From: Cedecea neteri
Lineage (GTDB): Bacteria > Pseudomonadota > Gammaproteobacteria > Enterobacterales > Enterobacteriaceae
Direction: 5' to 3'
DNA length: 64,000 nt
Assembly: GCF_000758325.1 (NCBI RefSeq)
Contig: NZ_CP009459.1
Location: 4,402,001-4,466,000 of the forward strand
The notes below the pieces were generated by a model, which was not told the origin of the DNA, ran no database searches, and saw only the letters and a list, made by a program, of their open reading frames with translations. The position numbers were made by a program, and so were the translations under genes. Position 1 is the first letter of the stretch. Every line of letters starts with the position of its first letter. This document shows, piece after piece, positions 1 through 10,337 of this stretch.

Positions 1-36
1 CCGGTATCCCAAAATTCAGACAGTTAAGGACGAGCC

Positions 37-1008
37 ATGAGCAAAATTTATGAAGACAACTCCCTGACAATCGGCCACACGCCGTTGGTTCGCCTGAACC
101 GTATCGGCAACGGACGCATTCTGGCTAAGGTGGAGTCCCGTAACCCAAGCTTTAGCGTTAAATGCCGCATTGGTGCCAACATGATTTGGGATGCCGAAAA
201 ACGCGGCGTGCTGAAACCTGGCGTGGAGTTAGTCGAACCTACCAGTGGCAACACCGGTATCGCTCTGGCTTACGTCGCGGCTGCGCGTGGCTACAAGCTG
301 ACGCTGACCATGCCGGAAACCATGAGCATCGAACGCCGTAAGCTGTTAAAAGCGCTGGGCGCAAATCTGGTACTGACCGAAGGCGCCAAAGGCATGAAAG
401 GCGCCATCCAGAAAGCTGAAGAAATCGTTGCCAGCGATCCGGCTAAATATCTGCTGCTTCAGCAGTTCAGCAACCCGGCAAACCCGGAAATTCACGAAAA
501 AACCACCGGCCCGGAAATCTGGGAAGATACCGATGGTGAAGTGGATGTGTTTATCGCCGGCGTTGGTACCGGCGGTACGCTGACGGGCGTCAGCCGCTAC
601 ATCAAAAATACCAAAGGCAAAACCTCGCTCATTAGCGTGGCCGTAGAGCCAACGGATTCTCCGGTAATTACTCAGGCGCTGGCGGGTGAAGAACTGAAGC
701 CTGGTCCGCATAAAATTCAGGGCATCGGGGCCGGTTTTATCCCTGGTAACCTCGATCTGAAACTTATCGACAAAGTGGTCACCATTAGCAACGACGACGC
801 TATCGCGACCGCTCGCCGCCTGATGGATGAAGAAGGTATTCTCGCGGGTATCTCTTCCGGTGCCGCCGTGGCCGCCGCGCTGAAACTCCAGGAAGACGAA
901 GCCTTTACCAATAAGAATATTGTGGTTATCCTTCCGTCCTCCGGGGAGCGCTATTTGAGTACTGCTTTGTTTGCCGATCTGTTCACTGAGAAAGAACTGC
1001 AACAGTAA
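37..1008 (+). CDS. cysK: Cysteine synthase A (O-acetylserine sulfhydrylase A)
   Basis: Makes L-cysteine from O-acetylserine and sulfide with pyridoxal phosphate in the cytoplasm. The 323-residue length equals the E. coli enzyme. The PLP lysine is K42 in the segment SFSVKCR, the phosphate-binding loop SGNTG is near residue 70, and GTGGT is near residue 178. The start has an AAGGA ribosome site 9 bases upstream. It precedes ptsH as in E. coli and ends at an intrinsic terminator, so it is probably its own transcript. Its promoter lies outside the window. Confidence 0.97.
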   Translation: MSKIYEDNSLTIGHTPLVRLNRIGNGRILAKVESRNPSFSVKCRIGANMIWDAEKRGVLKPGVELVEPTSGNTGIALAYVAAARGYKLTLTMPETMSIERRKLLKALGANLVLTEGAKGMKGAIQKAEEIVASDPAKYLLLQQFSNPANPEIHEKTTGPEIWEDTDGEVDVFIAGVGTGGTLTGVSRYIKNTKGKTSLISVAVEPTDSPVITQALAGEELKPGPHKIQGIGAGFIPGNLDLKLIDKVVTISNDDAIATARRLMDEEGILAGISSGAAVAAALKLQEDEAFTNKNIVVILPSSGERYLSTALFADLFTEKELQQ

Positions 1009-1030
1009 TGCCAGTATTTGATGTATGCTT

Positions 1031-1057
1031 AAAAAAGCACCCGTGAGGGTGCTTTTT
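1031..1057 (+). terminator. cysK intrinsic terminator
   Basis: A stem of GCACCC with GGGTGC around a short GTGA loop is flanked by A and T runs, 22 bases after the cysK stop. The flanking A run would allow termination from the other strand too. Confidence 0.9.
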
Positions 1058-1171
1058 TGTGGCCTACATCAAACTTTCACCCTCATCGGCATTGCGCTTA
1101 CCCCCGCAGGTCTGGTATTTAACCAGCAATTATTTTGATGCGCGAAATTAATCAAGCTGTGAGATACGCCT

Positions 1172-1185
1172 GCTGAATCGATTTA
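1172..1185 (+). promoter_or_regulatory. Cra (FruR) box upstream of the pts operon
   Basis: GCTGAATCGATTTA matches the Cra consensus RSTGAAWCSNTHHW at every position. In E. coli Cra acts at the distal pts promoter P0, so this box probably marks that promoter. It lies about 200 bases before ptsH. The 1009-1379 interval otherwise holds the cysK terminator, a terminator-like hairpin at 1236 and a conserved-looking leader just before ptsH; I see no further gene in it. Confidence 0.6.
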
Positions 1186-1235
1186 ACGATTTGGTGCCTA
1201 TCTGGTTTTCACGGCATAATGATGAAGAATCTGTG

Positions 1236-1256
1236 AAACGCTGTTGGCGTTTTTTT
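1236..1256 (+). terminator. Terminator-like hairpin in the pts leader
   Basis: AAACGC and GCGTTT pair around a TGTTG loop, and the 3' arm runs into seven T residues. It lies between the Cra box and ptsH. It could attenuate transcripts from a distal promoter before a proximal promoter takes over. The stem is only six base pairs with two G-C-rich steps, so strength is uncertain. Confidence 0.45.
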
Positions 1257-1379
1257 CACGATTCCCATGCATCCGGTGCCTCGTTCCTTTGACGATGGCG
1301 CTAACGATACAGGCTAAAGTGTGGCCGCCAGGCTAGACTTTAGTTCCACAACACTAAACCTATAAGTTGGGGAAATACA

Positions 1380-1637
1380 ATGTTCCAGCAAGAAGTAACT
1401 ATTACCGCTCCGAACGGTCTGCATACCCGCCCTGCTGCTCAGTTTGTTAAAGAAGCTAAAGGCTTCACTTCCGAAATCACTGTGACTTCCAACGGCAAAA
1501 GCGCAAGCGCTAAGAGCCTGTTCAAACTGCAAACTCTGGGCCTGACTCAGGGTACCGTAGTGACTCTCTCCGCCGAAGGTGAAGATGAGCAGAAAGCCGT
1601 TGAGCATTTAGTAAAACTGATGGCTGAACTCGAGTAA
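1380..1637 (+). CDS. ptsH: Phosphocarrier protein HPr
   Basis: HPr carries phosphate from Enzyme I to the sugar-specific Enzyme II proteins in the cytoplasm. The 85-residue protein has the active-site H15 in GLHTRPA and the conserved S46 region ASAKS. The length equals the E. coli protein. A GGGG ribosome site lies 8 bases before the ATG. It starts the ptsH-ptsI-crr operon, with 44 bases before ptsI. Expression is likely set by Cra and cAMP-CRP at promoters in the 300 bases upstream; only the Cra box is clear by eye. Confidence 0.98.
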   Translation: MFQQEVTITAPNGLHTRPAAQFVKEAKGFTSEITVTSNGKSASAKSLFKLQTLGLTQGTVVTLSAEGEDEQKAVEHLVKLMAELE

Positions 1638-1681
1638 GTTCTGGGTTCTTCGTAAATATCAGTCACAAGTAAGGTAGGGTT

Positions 1682-3409
1682 ATGATTTCAGGCATTTTAG
1701 CATCCCCGGGTATCGCTTTCGGCAAAGCACTTTTGCTGATAGAAGATGAAATTGTCATCGACCGGAAGAAAATTTCTGCCGACAAAGTTGAGCAGGAAGT
1801 TGAACGTTTCCTCAGCGGGCGCGCCAAAGCATCCGAGCAGTTAGAAGCGATCAAAATTAAAGCTGGCGAGACCTTCGGTGAAGAAAAGGAAGCTATCTTC
1901 GAAGGCCACATTATGTTGCTGGAAGACGAAGAGCTCGAGCAGGAAATCATAGCCCTTATCAAAGACAAGCTGGTCACGGCGGACGCTGCGGCGTACGAAG
2001 TAATTGAAGGCCAGGCAACGGCTCTGGAAGAGCTGGATGACGAATACCTGAAAGAACGTGCGGCTGACGTGCGTGACATCGGTAAGCGTCTGCTGCAGAA
2101 CATTCTCGGCCTGAACATTATCGATTTAAGCGCAATTAAGGATGAAGTTATCCTGGTTGCCAAAGATCTGACCCCGTCTGAAACCGCACAGCTGAACCTG
2201 AAAAAGGTGCTGGGTTTCATCACCGACATCGGCGGCCGTACCTCCCACACCTCCATCATGGCGCGCTCCCTTGAGCTGCCAGCGATTGTGGGCACCGGTA
2301 GCGTTACCTCCGACGTGAAAAACGACGACTATCTGATCCTCGATGCGGTTAACAACAAAGTTTACGTTAACCCAACCAACGAGCAGATCGAAGAGCTGCG
2401 CGCCGTTCAACAGCAGGTTGCCTCTGAAAAAGCAGAGCTGGCTAAGCTGAAAGACCTGCCGGCTATCACCCTCGACGGTCACCAGGTCGAAGTGTGTGCC
2501 AACATTGGTACCGTGCGTGACATCGACGGTGCTGAGCGTAACGGCGCTGAAGGTGTGGGTCTGTATCGTACCGAATTCCTGTTCATGGACCGTGACTCAC
2601 TGCCAACCGAAGAAGAGCAGTTTGCCGCGTACAAAGCCGTGGCTGAAGCCTGTGGCTCTCAGGCGGTTATCGTCCGTACCATGGACATCGGCGGCGACAA
2701 AGAGCTGCCGTACATGAACTTCCCTAAAGAAGAGAACCCGTTCCTGGGCTGGCGTGCCATTCGTATCGCCATGGATCGTAAAGAGATCCTGCGTGACCAG
2801 GTTCGCGCTATCCTGCGCGCCTCTGCATTTGGCAAGCTGCGCATTATGTTCCCGATGATCATCTCTGTTGAAGAAGTGCGCGCCCTGAGAAAAGAGATTG
2901 AGATCTTCAAGCAGGAACTGCGTGACGAAGGCAAAGCGTTCGATGAGTCTATCGAAATCGGCGTGATGGTCGAAACCCCTGCGGCCGCGACGATTGCTCG
3001 TCATCTGGCCAAAGAAGTCGACTTCTTCAGCATCGGCACCAACGATTTAACTCAGTACACCCTGGCAGTTGACCGCGGTAATGATATGATTTCACATCTT
3101 TACCAGCCGATGTCACCGTCCGTACTGACTCTGATTAAGCAAGTTATTGATGCTTCTCATGCAGAAGGTAAATGGACCGGTATGTGTGGTGAGCTTGCGG
3201 GCGACGAACGTGCTACACTTCTGTTGCTTGGGATGGGCCTGGACGAATTCAGTATGAGCGCCATTTCTATCCCTCGTATCAAGAAGATTATTCGTAACAC
3301 GAACTTCGAAGATGCGAAAGTGTTAGCAGAGCAGGCTCTTGCTCAACCGACAACGGACGAGTTAATGACGCTGGTTAACAAGTTCATTGAAGAAAAAACA
3401 ATCTGCTAA
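1682..3409 (+). CDS. ptsI: PTS Enzyme I (phosphoenolpyruvate-protein phosphotransferase)
   Basis: Enzyme I takes phosphate from phosphoenolpyruvate and passes it to HPr, the first step of all PTS sugar uptake. The 575 residues equal the family length. The phosphorylated histidine is H189 in [11 protein letters not shown]. The C-terminal PEP-binding barrel carries the active-site motif [10 protein letters not shown] near residue 500. It follows ptsH and precedes crr by 43 bases, with an AGGAGAGAAGG ribosome site before crr, supporting one operon. Confidence 0.98.
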   Translation: MISGILASPGIAFGKALLLIEDEIVIDRKKISADKVEQEVERFLSGRAKASEQLEAIKIKAGETFGEEKEAIFEGHIMLLEDEELEQEIIALIKDKLVTADAAAYEVIEGQATALEELDDEYLKERAADVRDIGKRLLQNILGLNIIDLSAIKDEVILVAKDLTPSETAQLNLKKVLGFITDIGGRTSHTSIMARSLELPAIVGTGSVTSDVKNDDYLILDAVNNKVYVNPTNEQIEELRAVQQQVASEKAELAKLKDLPAITLDGHQVEVCANIGTVRDIDGAERNGAEGVGLYRTEFLFMDRDSLPTEEEQFAAYKAVAEACGSQAVIVRTMDIGGDKELPYMNFPKEENPFLGWRAIRIAMDRKEILRDQVRAILRASAFGKLRIMFPMIISVEEVRALRKEIEIFKQELRDEGKAFDESIEIGVMVETPAAATIARHLAKEVDFFSIGTNDLTQYTLAVDRGNDMISHLYQPMSPSVLTLIKQVIDASHAEGKWTGMCGELAGDERATLLLLGMGLDEFSMSAISIPRIKKIIRNTNFEDAKVLAEQALAQPTTDELMTLVNKFIEEKTIC

Positions 3410-3452
3410 TTCACGAGATGCTGCCCAAATTACTGCTTAGGAGAGAAGGCTA

Positions 3453-3956
3453 ATGGGGTTATTTAGTAAACTGTTCGGTGACAAAGGCAATAGCGACACC
3501 GGAACCATTGAGATCGTTGCTCCACTGTCTGGCGAAATCGTTAACATTGAAGACGTGCCGGACGTCGTGTTTGCTGAAAAAATCGTTGGTGATGGCATTG
3601 CTATCAAACCAACCGGCAACAAAATGGTTGCTCCGGTTGACGGCACCATCGGTAAAATCTTTGAAACCAACCATGCCTTCTCTATCGAATCCGATAGCGG
3701 CATTGAGCTGTTTGTTCACTTTGGTATCGACACCGTTGAGCTGAAAGGCGAAGGCTTCAAGCGCATCGCTGAAGAAGGCCAGCGCGTGAAGAAAGGCGAC
3801 GTGGTTATTGAGTTCGACCTGCCGCTGCTGGAAGAGAAAGCCAAGTCTACCCTGACCCCGGTTGTTATCTCCAACATGGACGAAATCAAAGAGCTGATCA
3901 AACTGACGGGTAGCGTGACCGTAGGCGAAACCCCGGTTATCCGCATCAAGAAGTAA
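3453..3956 (+). CDS. crr: PTS glucose-specific Enzyme IIA
   Basis: EIIA-Glc accepts phosphate from HPr for glucose uptake and regulates adenylate cyclase and several permeases. H74 (ETNHAFS) and H89 (LFVHFG) are the two active-site histidines, counted with the initiator Met. At 167 residues it is two shorter than E. coli Crr; the difference is in the N-terminal membrane-associating segment, which reads [17 protein letters not shown] here. The rest of the fold is near identical. It is the last gene of the pts operon and is followed by a bidirectional terminator. Confidence 0.97.
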   Translation: MGLFSKLFGDKGNSDTGTIEIVAPLSGEIVNIEDVPDVVFAEKIVGDGIAIKPTGNKMVAPVDGTIGKIFETNHAFSIESDSGIELFVHFGIDTVELKGEGFKRIAEEGQRVKKGDVVIEFDLPLLEEKAKSTLTPVVISNMDEIKELIKLTGSVTVGETPVIRIKK

Positions 3957-3970
3957 GATTCATGCAGAGA

Positions 3971-3996
3971 AAAAGGCACCCCAGGGTGCCTTTTTT
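3971..3996. terminator. Bidirectional terminator between crr and pdxK
   Basis: GGCACCC pairs with GGGTGCC around two bases, with A residues on the left and six T residues on the right. It can end crr from the left and pdxK from the right. Confidence 0.9.
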
Positions 3997-4008
3997 ATTG
4001 GCTGCGAT

Positions 4009-4860
4009 TCAGCGAGGAAGAATCAGTTCATCTGAGTGCTGCGCCTGAGTCCAGGTCATCACTTCAAACACCCGATGAGCAGCTTCTCCTGCGGCAACCG
4101 CCGCTGATTTGCCTGCAAGCATTCGGCTTACCAGCTCGGCGCAGAACAAATCCCCGGTGCCTTTCAGGTCGGTCACCACGCGCGCATGGCTGGTCACATC
4201 AACGTCATCAGCGGTCACCGTCACCACGGAAATCGTATCCACGCTGTTCCCCGGCGCGCTGGTTATTACCACCCAGCGCAGCGTTTCAGAGAGAAGGCTT
4301 CTGGCCGCGATCACCGCCAGCTCCAGCGTATCGCAGGGCATCCCGGTAAGAATATGCAGTTCAAAGAGATTGGGTGTGATCCCCTGAGCATGGGGCAACA
4401 GCGCCGTGCGATAGGCTTCAGGAATACCCGCCTTGACGTAAATACCGCTGTCGGTGTCCCCCATTACCGGGTCGACAAGAATCAACAGCTCAGGATGGCT
4501 GTCGCGCCTTTGACGCAGCCACTCCGCCAGCAGATGGATTTGTTCGGCACTGCCCATGTAACCCGTCGTCACGGCCTTAAGTTCGCGCAACGCATCCCGC
4601 TCTTCGAGCGCTCGCAGATAGCCGCTAAACCAGTCCGCCGGGATCACGCCGCCATAAAACGTATCGTAATGCGGCGTGTTGCTGAATAACACCGTTGGAA
4701 CGGCCATCACCCGCCAGCCATGCTGCTGGATCGCCGGAACCGCGATACTGTTGCCGACGCTGCCGTAAACGACCTGAGATTGCACCGCCACAATATCTGC
4801 CTGCAGCGCCCGGCCTGCATCGTGAAACAGTACCGACTGTATATCGTTATCCTGACTCAT
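4009..4860 (-). CDS. pdxK: Pyridoxine/pyridoxal/pyridoxamine kinase
   Basis: PdxK phosphorylates B6 vitamers and hydroxymethylpyrimidine with ATP to give the PLP pathway intermediates. It is a ribokinase-fold enzyme; the anion-hole and catalytic motif [10 protein letters not shown] lies near residue 230, and [11 protein letters not shown] near residue 30 contacts substrate. The 283-residue length equals E. coli PdxK. The start has an AAGGGG ribosome site. It is convergent with crr and transcribed alone. PLP made with it is the cofactor of the nearby CysK and CysM, but this is a general need and not proof of co-regulation. Confidence 0.95.
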   Translation of the reverse strand: MSQDNDIQSVLFHDAGRALQADIVAVQSQVVYGSVGNSIAVPAIQQHGWRVMAVPTVLFSNTPHYDTFYGGVIPADWFSGYLRALEERDALRELKAVTTGYMGSAEQIHLLAEWLRQRRDSHPELLILVDPVMGDTDSGIYVKAGIPEAYRTALLPHAQGITPNLFELHILTGMPCDTLELAVIAARSLLSETLRWVVITSAPGNSVDTISVVTVTADDVDVTSHARVVTDLKGTGDLFCAELVSRMLAGKSAAVAAGEAAHRVFEVMTWTQAQHSDELILPR

Positions 4861-4909
4861 TTTTTCCCCTTGCCCGCCAGACAGCTAAGGTCTGAATTGC
4901 GAAGCGGCC

Positions 4910-4915
4910 ATTATA
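4910..4915 (-). promoter_or_regulatory. pdxK promoter -10 element
   Basis: A perfect TATAAT on the minus strand lies 50 bases before the pdxK start. No good -35 hexamer is visible at 17 bases. The rest of 4861-5307 is AT-rich between pdxK and the divergent bicupin gene and holds no open frame of note; it probably contains the bicupin promoter, which I cannot place. Confidence 0.5.
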
Positions 4916-5307
4916 GCCAGACCAGGGCGGTACAACCATGCAAAGAACGCTCTCTTTATTCCGGCAATAGCAGAAATACAGCCGCCATCCTTCAGATTTA
5001 TCGAATTAACGACAAAAGTAATATTTTCTTTCAATCGTTACATCTTGAAGATATATCACCCGAATGATTATAAAAACATTATTACCGATTAGTGCTGGAT
5101 ACATTGAAATTAATAACACCTAATTAAACATTTCATCAACAGCATCTCCATCGCCACTGAACAATATATCTTCCCCTCTCTTTATTTGCATTGTTTAATC
5201 CTGCCTGTTTTACAATTTCACCAGGTCAAAATCCATAAACTCACCTATAACAAAAGTTCCCTCCGGAGAATAAACCTCACCCTGCATGAATATAAGGAAG
5301 CTATTAT

Positions 5308-6519
5308 ATGAAAGATATATCCAGAAGAAGCTTCATGGCCTTTGCCGCTGGCGGTACCGTCGTATTAGCCGCCGGGCAGGCCCATGCCCACGATGACAAA
5401 GTAAAATCCTACCCGGCAAGCGTGCGCGATCCTGGCCCCCATGACCCCATCCGGGAAGCTGAAAACCCGGATATTGTTAACCCGCCCGCTACCGACAGCG
5501 GCACGCTGCCGAACCTGCGCTACTCCTTCAGTGACGCCCATGTCAGAAAAGGCACCGGCGGCTGGACAAGGCAGGTAACCAAACGCGAGCTGGGGATTTC
5601 AACCACCATCGCCGGGGTGGATATGCGCCTGAACGCCGGAGGCATCCGTGAACTTCACTGGCACAAAGAGGGTGAATGGGCCTATATGACCTACGGCAAT
5701 GCGCGGGTAACGGCCTTCGACGCAAAGGGAGGCTGGTTTGTGGATGATATCGGCGTCGGTGATTTATGGTATTTCCCGCCGGGCATTCCTCACTCCATTC
5801 AGGGTATCGGACCTGACGGCTGCGAATTTCTTTTGGCCTTTGACGACGGCGGATTTGATGAGGACAGTACGTTCCTGTTATCCGACTGGTTTAAACATAT
5901 TCCCCCGGAAATATTAGCAAAAAACTTCCAGGTTCCCGTATCTACATTTTCAAAACTGCCTTCACCTGCTGATGAATATATTTTCGCGGGTACGGTGCCA
6001 GGTAGCCTTGCCTCAGACAGCATTAATGGCGCAGCTAAATCAGAGATTAATTTCACCCACCATATGCTGGCGCAGGATCCGATCAAAGCCCCTGGCGGCA
6101 CCGTCAGAATAACGGACTCATCTAATTTCCCGGTGTCGAAAACTATTGCCGCTGCCCTGGTAGAAATAGAACCCGGCGGACTGAGAGAGCTTCACTGGCA
6201 TCCAAATAACGACGAATGGCAATACTATCTTGAAGGGGAAGGCAGAATGGGCGTGTTTGCCTCTTCGGGCCAGGCCAGAACCTTTGATTACCGCGCCGGG
6301 GATGTCGGGTACGTTCCCTTTGCGATGGGGCATTATATCGAGAATACCGGCACCACAACCCTACGCTTCCTGGAACTGTTTAAAAGCGACTATTACGCGG
6401 ATATTTCGCTCAACCAGTGGCTGGCCAGCACGCCGCCTGAGCTGGTGAAACAGCATTTACAGCTTGATGATACCTTTATGAAGGCGTTGAACCTGCATAA
6501 AAACCCGGTTGTGAAGTAA
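5308..6519 (+). CDS. Tat-exported bicupin, oxalate decarboxylase family
   Basis: Probably a manganese enzyme that splits oxalate to formate and CO2 in the periplasm. The 403-residue protein starts with a twin-arginine signal, SRRSFMAF followed by a hydrophobic run ending AHA near residue 28. Two cupin domains follow. The first has [11 protein letters not shown] and the histidine of GIPHSI; the second has [12 protein letters not shown] and AMGHYIE, giving His-His-Glu-His sets for two Mn ions. The lid segment FDEDST keeps the glutamate aligned with the catalytic Glu of Bacillus OxdC (SENST), which favours decarboxylase over oxidase. In E. coli yfeK and yfeS lie here instead. The AT-rich upstream region suggests acquisition. 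Substrate is inferred from motifs only. Confidence 0.85.
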   Translation: MKDISRRSFMAFAAGGTVVLAAGQAHAHDDKVKSYPASVRDPGPHDPIREAENPDIVNPPATDSGTLPNLRYSFSDAHVRKGTGGWTRQVTKRELGISTTIAGVDMRLNAGGIRELHWHKEGEWAYMTYGNARVTAFDAKGGWFVDDIGVGDLWYFPPGIPHSIQGIGPDGCEFLLAFDDGGFDEDSTFLLSDWFKHIPPEILAKNFQVPVSTFSKLPSPADEYIFAGTVPGSLASDSINGAAKSEINFTHHMLAQDPIKAPGGTVRITDSSNFPVSKTIAAALVEIEPGGLRELHWHPNNDEWQYYLEGEGRMGVFASSGQARTFDYRAGDVGYVPFAMGHYIENTGTTTLRFLELFKSDYYADISLNQWLASTPPELVKQHLQLDDTFMKALNLHKNPVVK

Positions 6520-6528
6520 GCCTGCTCT

Positions 6529-6561
6529 CAGGAAAAGATCGCCTCAGGCGACCTTTTCCTG
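6529..6561. terminator. Bidirectional terminator between the bicupin gene and cysM
   Basis: A 15-base arm beginning CAGGAAAAG pairs, with one mismatch, to its partner ending CTTTTCCTG around the loop TCA. It sits 9 bases after the bicupin stop and 10 before the cysM stop. Confidence 0.75.
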
Positions 6562-6571
6562 GCTTACGGCG

Positions 6572-7483
6572 TCAGATGCCCGCGCCCTGAACGTAGCTCT
6601 CTTCTCCGAACACGCCGGTAGAAAGATAGCGATCGCCCCTGTCGCAAATAATCGCCACCACTATGGCCCCCGGATTTGCTTTGGCTACGCGCAACGCACC
6701 TGCCACTGCCCCGCCGGAGCTCACGCCGCAGAAAATCCCCTCTTCCATCGCGAGGCGGCGCATAGTCTGCTCGGCTTCCGTCTGCGCCATGTCGATGACT
6801 TCATCCACCAGCGTCGGATTGAAAATCTTCGGCAACCACTCTTCAGGCCAGCGGCGTATCCCCGGAATGCTGCTGCCCTCTTCCGGCTGCAGCCCGACAA
6901 TTCTCACCGGCTTACTTTGCTCGCGCATAAAACGACTCACGCCGGTAATCGTGCCCGTCGTGCCCATGCTGGAGACAAAATGCGTGATACGCCCCTCGGT
7001 CTGCCGCCAGATTTCAGGCCCGGTCGTCGTGTAATGCGCCAGCGGGTTATCCGGGTTATTAAACTGATCGAGGATCTTGCCTTCACCACGGTCGGCCATT
7101 TGCTGAGCCAGCTCGCGCGCGCCTTCCATGCCCTGAGCTTTGCTGACCAGAATCAGCTCCGCGCCGTAAGCCTGCATCGCCGCCTTACGCTCCATGCTCA
7201 TATTGTCCGGCATCAACAGCTTAATACGGTAGCCTTTGAGCGCAGAGATCATCGCCAGCGCGATACCGGTGTTGCCGCTGGTTGCCTCAATCAGCGTATC
7301 GCCGGGTTGAATTTCACCTCGCTTTTCCGCCTGAACAATCATCGACAGCGCCGCGCGATCTTTTACCGAGCCTGCCGGGTTGTTGCCCTCAAGCTTCACC
7401 CAGATTTCGCTGCCGTTCGTCAATCCGCTGCGCTGCAGCCGGACCAGAGGAGTATTGCCAATTGTGCTTTCTAAAGTGATCAC
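6572..7483 (-). CDS. cysM: Cysteine synthase B
   Basis: CysM makes cysteine from O-acetylserine and sulfide, and can also use thiosulfate to give S-sulfocysteine, fitting its place after the sulfate/thiosulfate importer genes. It is PLP-dependent: K41 in AGSVKDR binds the cofactor and TSGNTG near residue 69 binds its phosphate. Length is 303 residues as in E. coli. It lies 70 bases downstream of cysA on the same strand, but a terminator hairpin occupies that gap. Confidence 0.96.
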   Translation of the reverse strand: MITLESTIGNTPLVRLQRSGLTNGSEIWVKLEGNNPAGSVKDRAALSMIVQAEKRGEIQPGDTLIEATSGNTGIALAMISALKGYRIKLLMPDNMSMERKAAMQAYGAELILVSKAQGMEGARELAQQMADRGEGKILDQFNNPDNPLAHYTTTGPEIWRQTEGRITHFVSSMGTTGTITGVSRFMREQSKPVRIVGLQPEEGSSIPGIRRWPEEWLPKIFNPTLVDEVIDMAQTEAEQTMRRLAMEEGIFCGVSSGGAVAGALRVAKANPGAIVVAIICDRGDRYLSTGVFGEESYVQGAGI

Positions 7484-7503
7484 GTGCCTGCCCGCAATAA
7501 ATG

Positions 7504-7526
7504 AAAAAGCGGCCTCGGTGGGCCGC
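7504..7526 (-). terminator. Intrinsic terminator between cysA and cysM
   Basis: On the minus strand GCGGCC and GGCCGC pair around a six-base loop and are followed by five T residues. It lies after cysA and just before cysM, so it would reduce read-through from the cysPUWA genes into cysM. Confidence 0.7.
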
Positions 7527-7553
7527 TGGTGCGTGTCCTGTCGGGGTAAATTA

Positions 7554-8639
7554 TCAGGCGGACTGCGCCAGGTCTACACCCTGAATACGGTTGGCCCCTT
7601 CATACAGGCGCGCGTTTTGTAATCCCACAAACAGGCGCTCACCGCGCTGCGGAATCTGCTGTTCTTTCAGAACCACCGTCAGCGGTTCGTCGTACCAACC
7701 CAGCGGCTGCACGACAAGTTGCATGTAATGCCCGCGCGGGCTGACTTCCAGCACCTGCACAGGCAGCGGTGAATCAAGGTTCGTGCGGCGGCTAACGTCC
7801 ACTTCCCACGGACGGAGGAACAAATCAACGTCACCCTGATGGGCCGGAGTGAACCCCAGCGGCCAGCGGTGCGCACCGACGTGGAACTGGCTCCCGCGAA
7901 TCACGCCTTTCAGGCGGTTAACCTCGCCGAGGAACTCCAGCACGAAGCGGGTCGCGGGCTCACGCCAGACCTGCTCAGGCGTATCTACCTGCTCGATATT
8001 ACCCTGGCTCATCACCACCACACGGTCGGCGACTTCCATCGCCTCTTCCTGGTCGTGCGTCACAAACACGCTGGTGAACTTTAACTCTTCATGCAGTTCA
8101 CGCAGCCAGCGACGCAGCTCTTTACGAACCTGTGCGTCCAAAGCGCCAAATGGTTCATCCAGCAGCAGGATTTGCGGCTCCACCGCCAGCGCTCGCGCCA
8201 GGGCCACACGCTGCTTCTGGCCGCCGGACAACTGCGCCGGGTAACGATCGGCCAGATGGGAAAGCTGCACCATCTCCAGCAATTTTGTGACTTTCTGTTT
8301 GATCGCGGCGGCAGAAGGCCGTTCGCGACGCGGCAGCACCGTTAAGCCAAAGGCAATGTTGTCGAACACCGACATATGGCGGAACAGCGCATAGTGCTGA
8401 AACACAAAACCGACTTTACGGTCGCGGGCATGCATCCGGCTGACGTCGGTGCCGTGGAAGCTGATGCGGCCGCTGTTCTGGTGCTCCAGCCCGGCAATAA
8501 TGCGCAGCAACGTGGTTTTACCGGAGCCGGAAGGCCCCAGCAGCGCCACCATCTGACCAGAAGGGATATCCAGCGAGATATCGTTCAGCACCTGGGTGCG
8601 TCCAAAGGACTTCTTAATATTGGCAATATCAATGCTCAT
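7554..8639 (-). CDS. cysA: Sulfate/thiosulfate ABC transporter ATP-binding subunit
   Basis: CysA hydrolyses ATP to drive sulfate and thiosulfate import through CysU and CysW. Walker A is GPSGSGKTT near residue 35, the signature LSGGQKQR near 135, Walker B LLLDEPF near 155 and the switch histidine VTHD near 190. A C-terminal regulatory domain of about 120 residues follows. At 361 residues it is close to E. coli CysA (365). Its start overlaps the cysW end by 11 bases, indicating translational coupling in the cysPUWA operon. Confidence 0.96.
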   Translation of the reverse strand: MSIDIANIKKSFGRTQVLNDISLDIPSGQMVALLGPSGSGKTTLLRIIAGLEHQNSGRISFHGTDVSRMHARDRKVGFVFQHYALFRHMSVFDNIAFGLTVLPRRERPSAAAIKQKVTKLLEMVQLSHLADRYPAQLSGGQKQRVALARALAVEPQILLLDEPFGALDAQVRKELRRWLRELHEELKFTSVFVTHDQEEAMEVADRVVVMSQGNIEQVDTPEQVWREPATRFVLEFLGEVNRLKGVIRGSQFHVGAHRWPLGFTPAHQGDVDLFLRPWEVDVSRRTNLDSPLPVQVLEVSPRGHYMQLVVQPLGWYDEPLTVVLKEQQIPQRGERLFVGLQNARLYEGANRIQGVDLAQSA

Positions 8640-9504
8640 GATTTTCCTCCTGCTTCAGGCGCTTTTCCTGATTATTCAGACGCCACTGCACCGCACTCTT
8701 TAAGAACAAGGTCAGGACTGCCATCAGGGTCAACAACGCGGCGGCGGTAAACGAGCCGACGGTGTTGTAATCCTGCTGCAGTAACTCAATCTGTAACGGC
8801 AGCGAGAACGTCTCGCCGCGAATCGAACCGGACACCACCGACACCGCACCAAACTCGCCGATGGCGCGGGCGTTGGTCAGCACCACGCCATAAAGCAACG
8901 CCCAGCGAATATTGGGCAATGTCACGTGGCGGAACATCTGCCAGCCGGAAGCACCCAGCAAAATCGCGGCTTCATCTTCCTGGCTGCCCTGGCTCAGCAT
9001 CACCGGCACCAGCTCACGTACCACAAACGGACAGGTCACGAAGATCGTCACCAGCACCATGCCCGGCCAGGCAAACATAATCTGCAGATTGTGGGCATCC
9101 AGGAACCCCGCCAGCGGGCCGTTAGAGCCGTAGAACAGCAGGTAAACCAGGCCCGCCACGACCGGGGAAACGGCAAATGGAATATCCAGCAGCGTCAGCA
9201 ACAATTGGCGGCCAGGGAAGTTAAAGCGCGTCACCAGCCAGGCCAGCAGCGTGCCGAACACCAGGTTTACCGGCACGGTAATCAGCGCAATCATCACCGT
9301 CAGCCAGATGGCGTGCAGCATGTCCGGGTCAGCGATATTTTGCAGCGCCGGCATCAGCCCTTTGGAAAAAGCTTCAACAAAAATAGAAGCGACCGGCACC
9401 ACCAGAATCAGGAAAGAGACCAGCACACCGATAGCAATCAGCGCCCATTTCCCCCAGTTAATGCGGGAGCGGTTATGGTTTTTCAAAGCGGTTACGTCCG
9501 TCAT
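8629..9504 (-). CDS. cysW: Sulfate/thiosulfate ABC transporter permease CysW
   Basis: CysW is one of the two inner-membrane channel subunits for sulfate and thiosulfate. It has about six hydrophobic segments, the first near residues 20-40, and the binding-protein-dependent permease EAA loop ([18 protein letters not shown]) near residue 170 that contacts CysA. Length is 291 residues as in E. coli. Its ATG overlaps the cysU stop by one base (TGATG), so both channel halves are made in coupled fashion. Confidence 0.95.
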   Translation of the reverse strand: MTDVTALKNHNRSRINWGKWALIAIGVLVSFLILVVPVASIFVEAFSKGLMPALQNIADPDMLHAIWLTVMIALITVPVNLVFGTLLAWLVTRFNFPGRQLLLTLLDIPFAVSPVVAGLVYLLFYGSNGPLAGFLDAHNLQIMFAWPGMVLVTIFVTCPFVVRELVPVMLSQGSQEDEAAILLGASGWQMFRHVTLPNIRWALLYGVVLTNARAIGEFGAVSVVSGSIRGETFSLPLQIELLQQDYNTVGSFTAAALLTLMAVLTLFLKSAVQWRLNNQEKRLKQEENHEH

Positions 9505-10337
9505 CAGTGACCTACCACGCGTCGACCAAAGCGACTCTGCAACGTATTAATGGTGAACAGCAGCAGCAGCGACGCCGCCAGAATCACTGACGCAATGGCG
9601 CTGGCCGCCGGGTAATCGAACTCCTGCAGGCGCACGAAAATCATCAGCGAGGTGACTTCCGTCTTCCAGGCAATGTTCCCGGCGATAAAGATAACCGCGC
9701 CAAACTCCCCCAGGCTGCGGGTGAAGGAGAGCGCCACGCCCGCCATCAGTGCCGGAGAAAGCTCCGGCAGCACCACGCGGCGGAAGCTCTGCCAGCGAGT
9801 CGCGCCGAGCGTTTCAGCGGCCTCTTCGTATTCTGGCCCCAGCTCTTCCAGCACGGGCTGAACGGTACGTACCACAAACGGAATGCTGGTAAACGCCATC
9901 GCGACGGCAATCCCCAGCCACGTATAAGTCACCTTAATGCCAAACTCCGCCAGCCACTCGCCGTACCAGCCGTTGACGGAAAACAGCCCGGCGAGGGTTA
10001 AACCCGCCACCGCAGTGGGCAGCGCAAAAGGTAAATCCATCAGCGCATCCAGCAGGCTGCGACCCGGAAACTGGTAACGCGTCAGGATCCACGCCATTAA
10101 CAGACCGAACACGCCGTTAAACACGGAAGCCAGAGCGGCGGAAAGCAGCGTGACTTTATAGGCGGCCACCACCTGTGGGTTGGTAATCACATCCCAGTAC
10201 TGGGAGAACGACATCTGCGCCAGCTGCATCACCAGCGCGCTCAGCGGTAGCAGCAGGATCAGGCACACAAACAGCAGGCTGGTGCCGAGGCTAAGCGTAA
10301 ACCCCGGCAATACGCGTTTTGAACGACTGACAAACAT
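9504..10337 (-). CDS. cysU: Sulfate/thiosulfate ABC transporter permease CysT (CysU)
   Basis: CysU is the second channel subunit and pairs with CysW in the inner membrane. It has six membrane segments, beginning about residue 15, and the EAA loop (EEAAETLGATRWQSFRRV) near residue 170. Length is 277 residues as in E. coli. The start overlaps the cysP stop by one base (TAATG). It is the second gene of the cys operon. Confidence 0.95.
   Translation of the reverse strand: MFVSRSKRVLPGFTLSLGTSLLFVCLILLLPLSALVMQLAQMSFSQYWDVITNPQVVAAYKVTLLSAALASVFNGVFGLLMAWILTRYQFPGRSLLDALMDLPFALPTAVAGLTLAGLFSVNGWYGEWLAEFGIKVTYTWLGIAVAMAFTSIPFVVRTVQPVLEELGPEYEEAAETLGATRWQSFRRVVLPELSPALMAGVALSFTRSLGEFGAVIFIAGNIAWKTEVTSLMIFVRLQEFDYPAASAIASVILAASLLLLFTINTLQSRFGRRVVGH

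Noticed and set aside
1130-1170. CRP site at the distal pts promoter
   Set aside because: A TGTGA half at about 1158 lacks a matching TCACA half six bases on.
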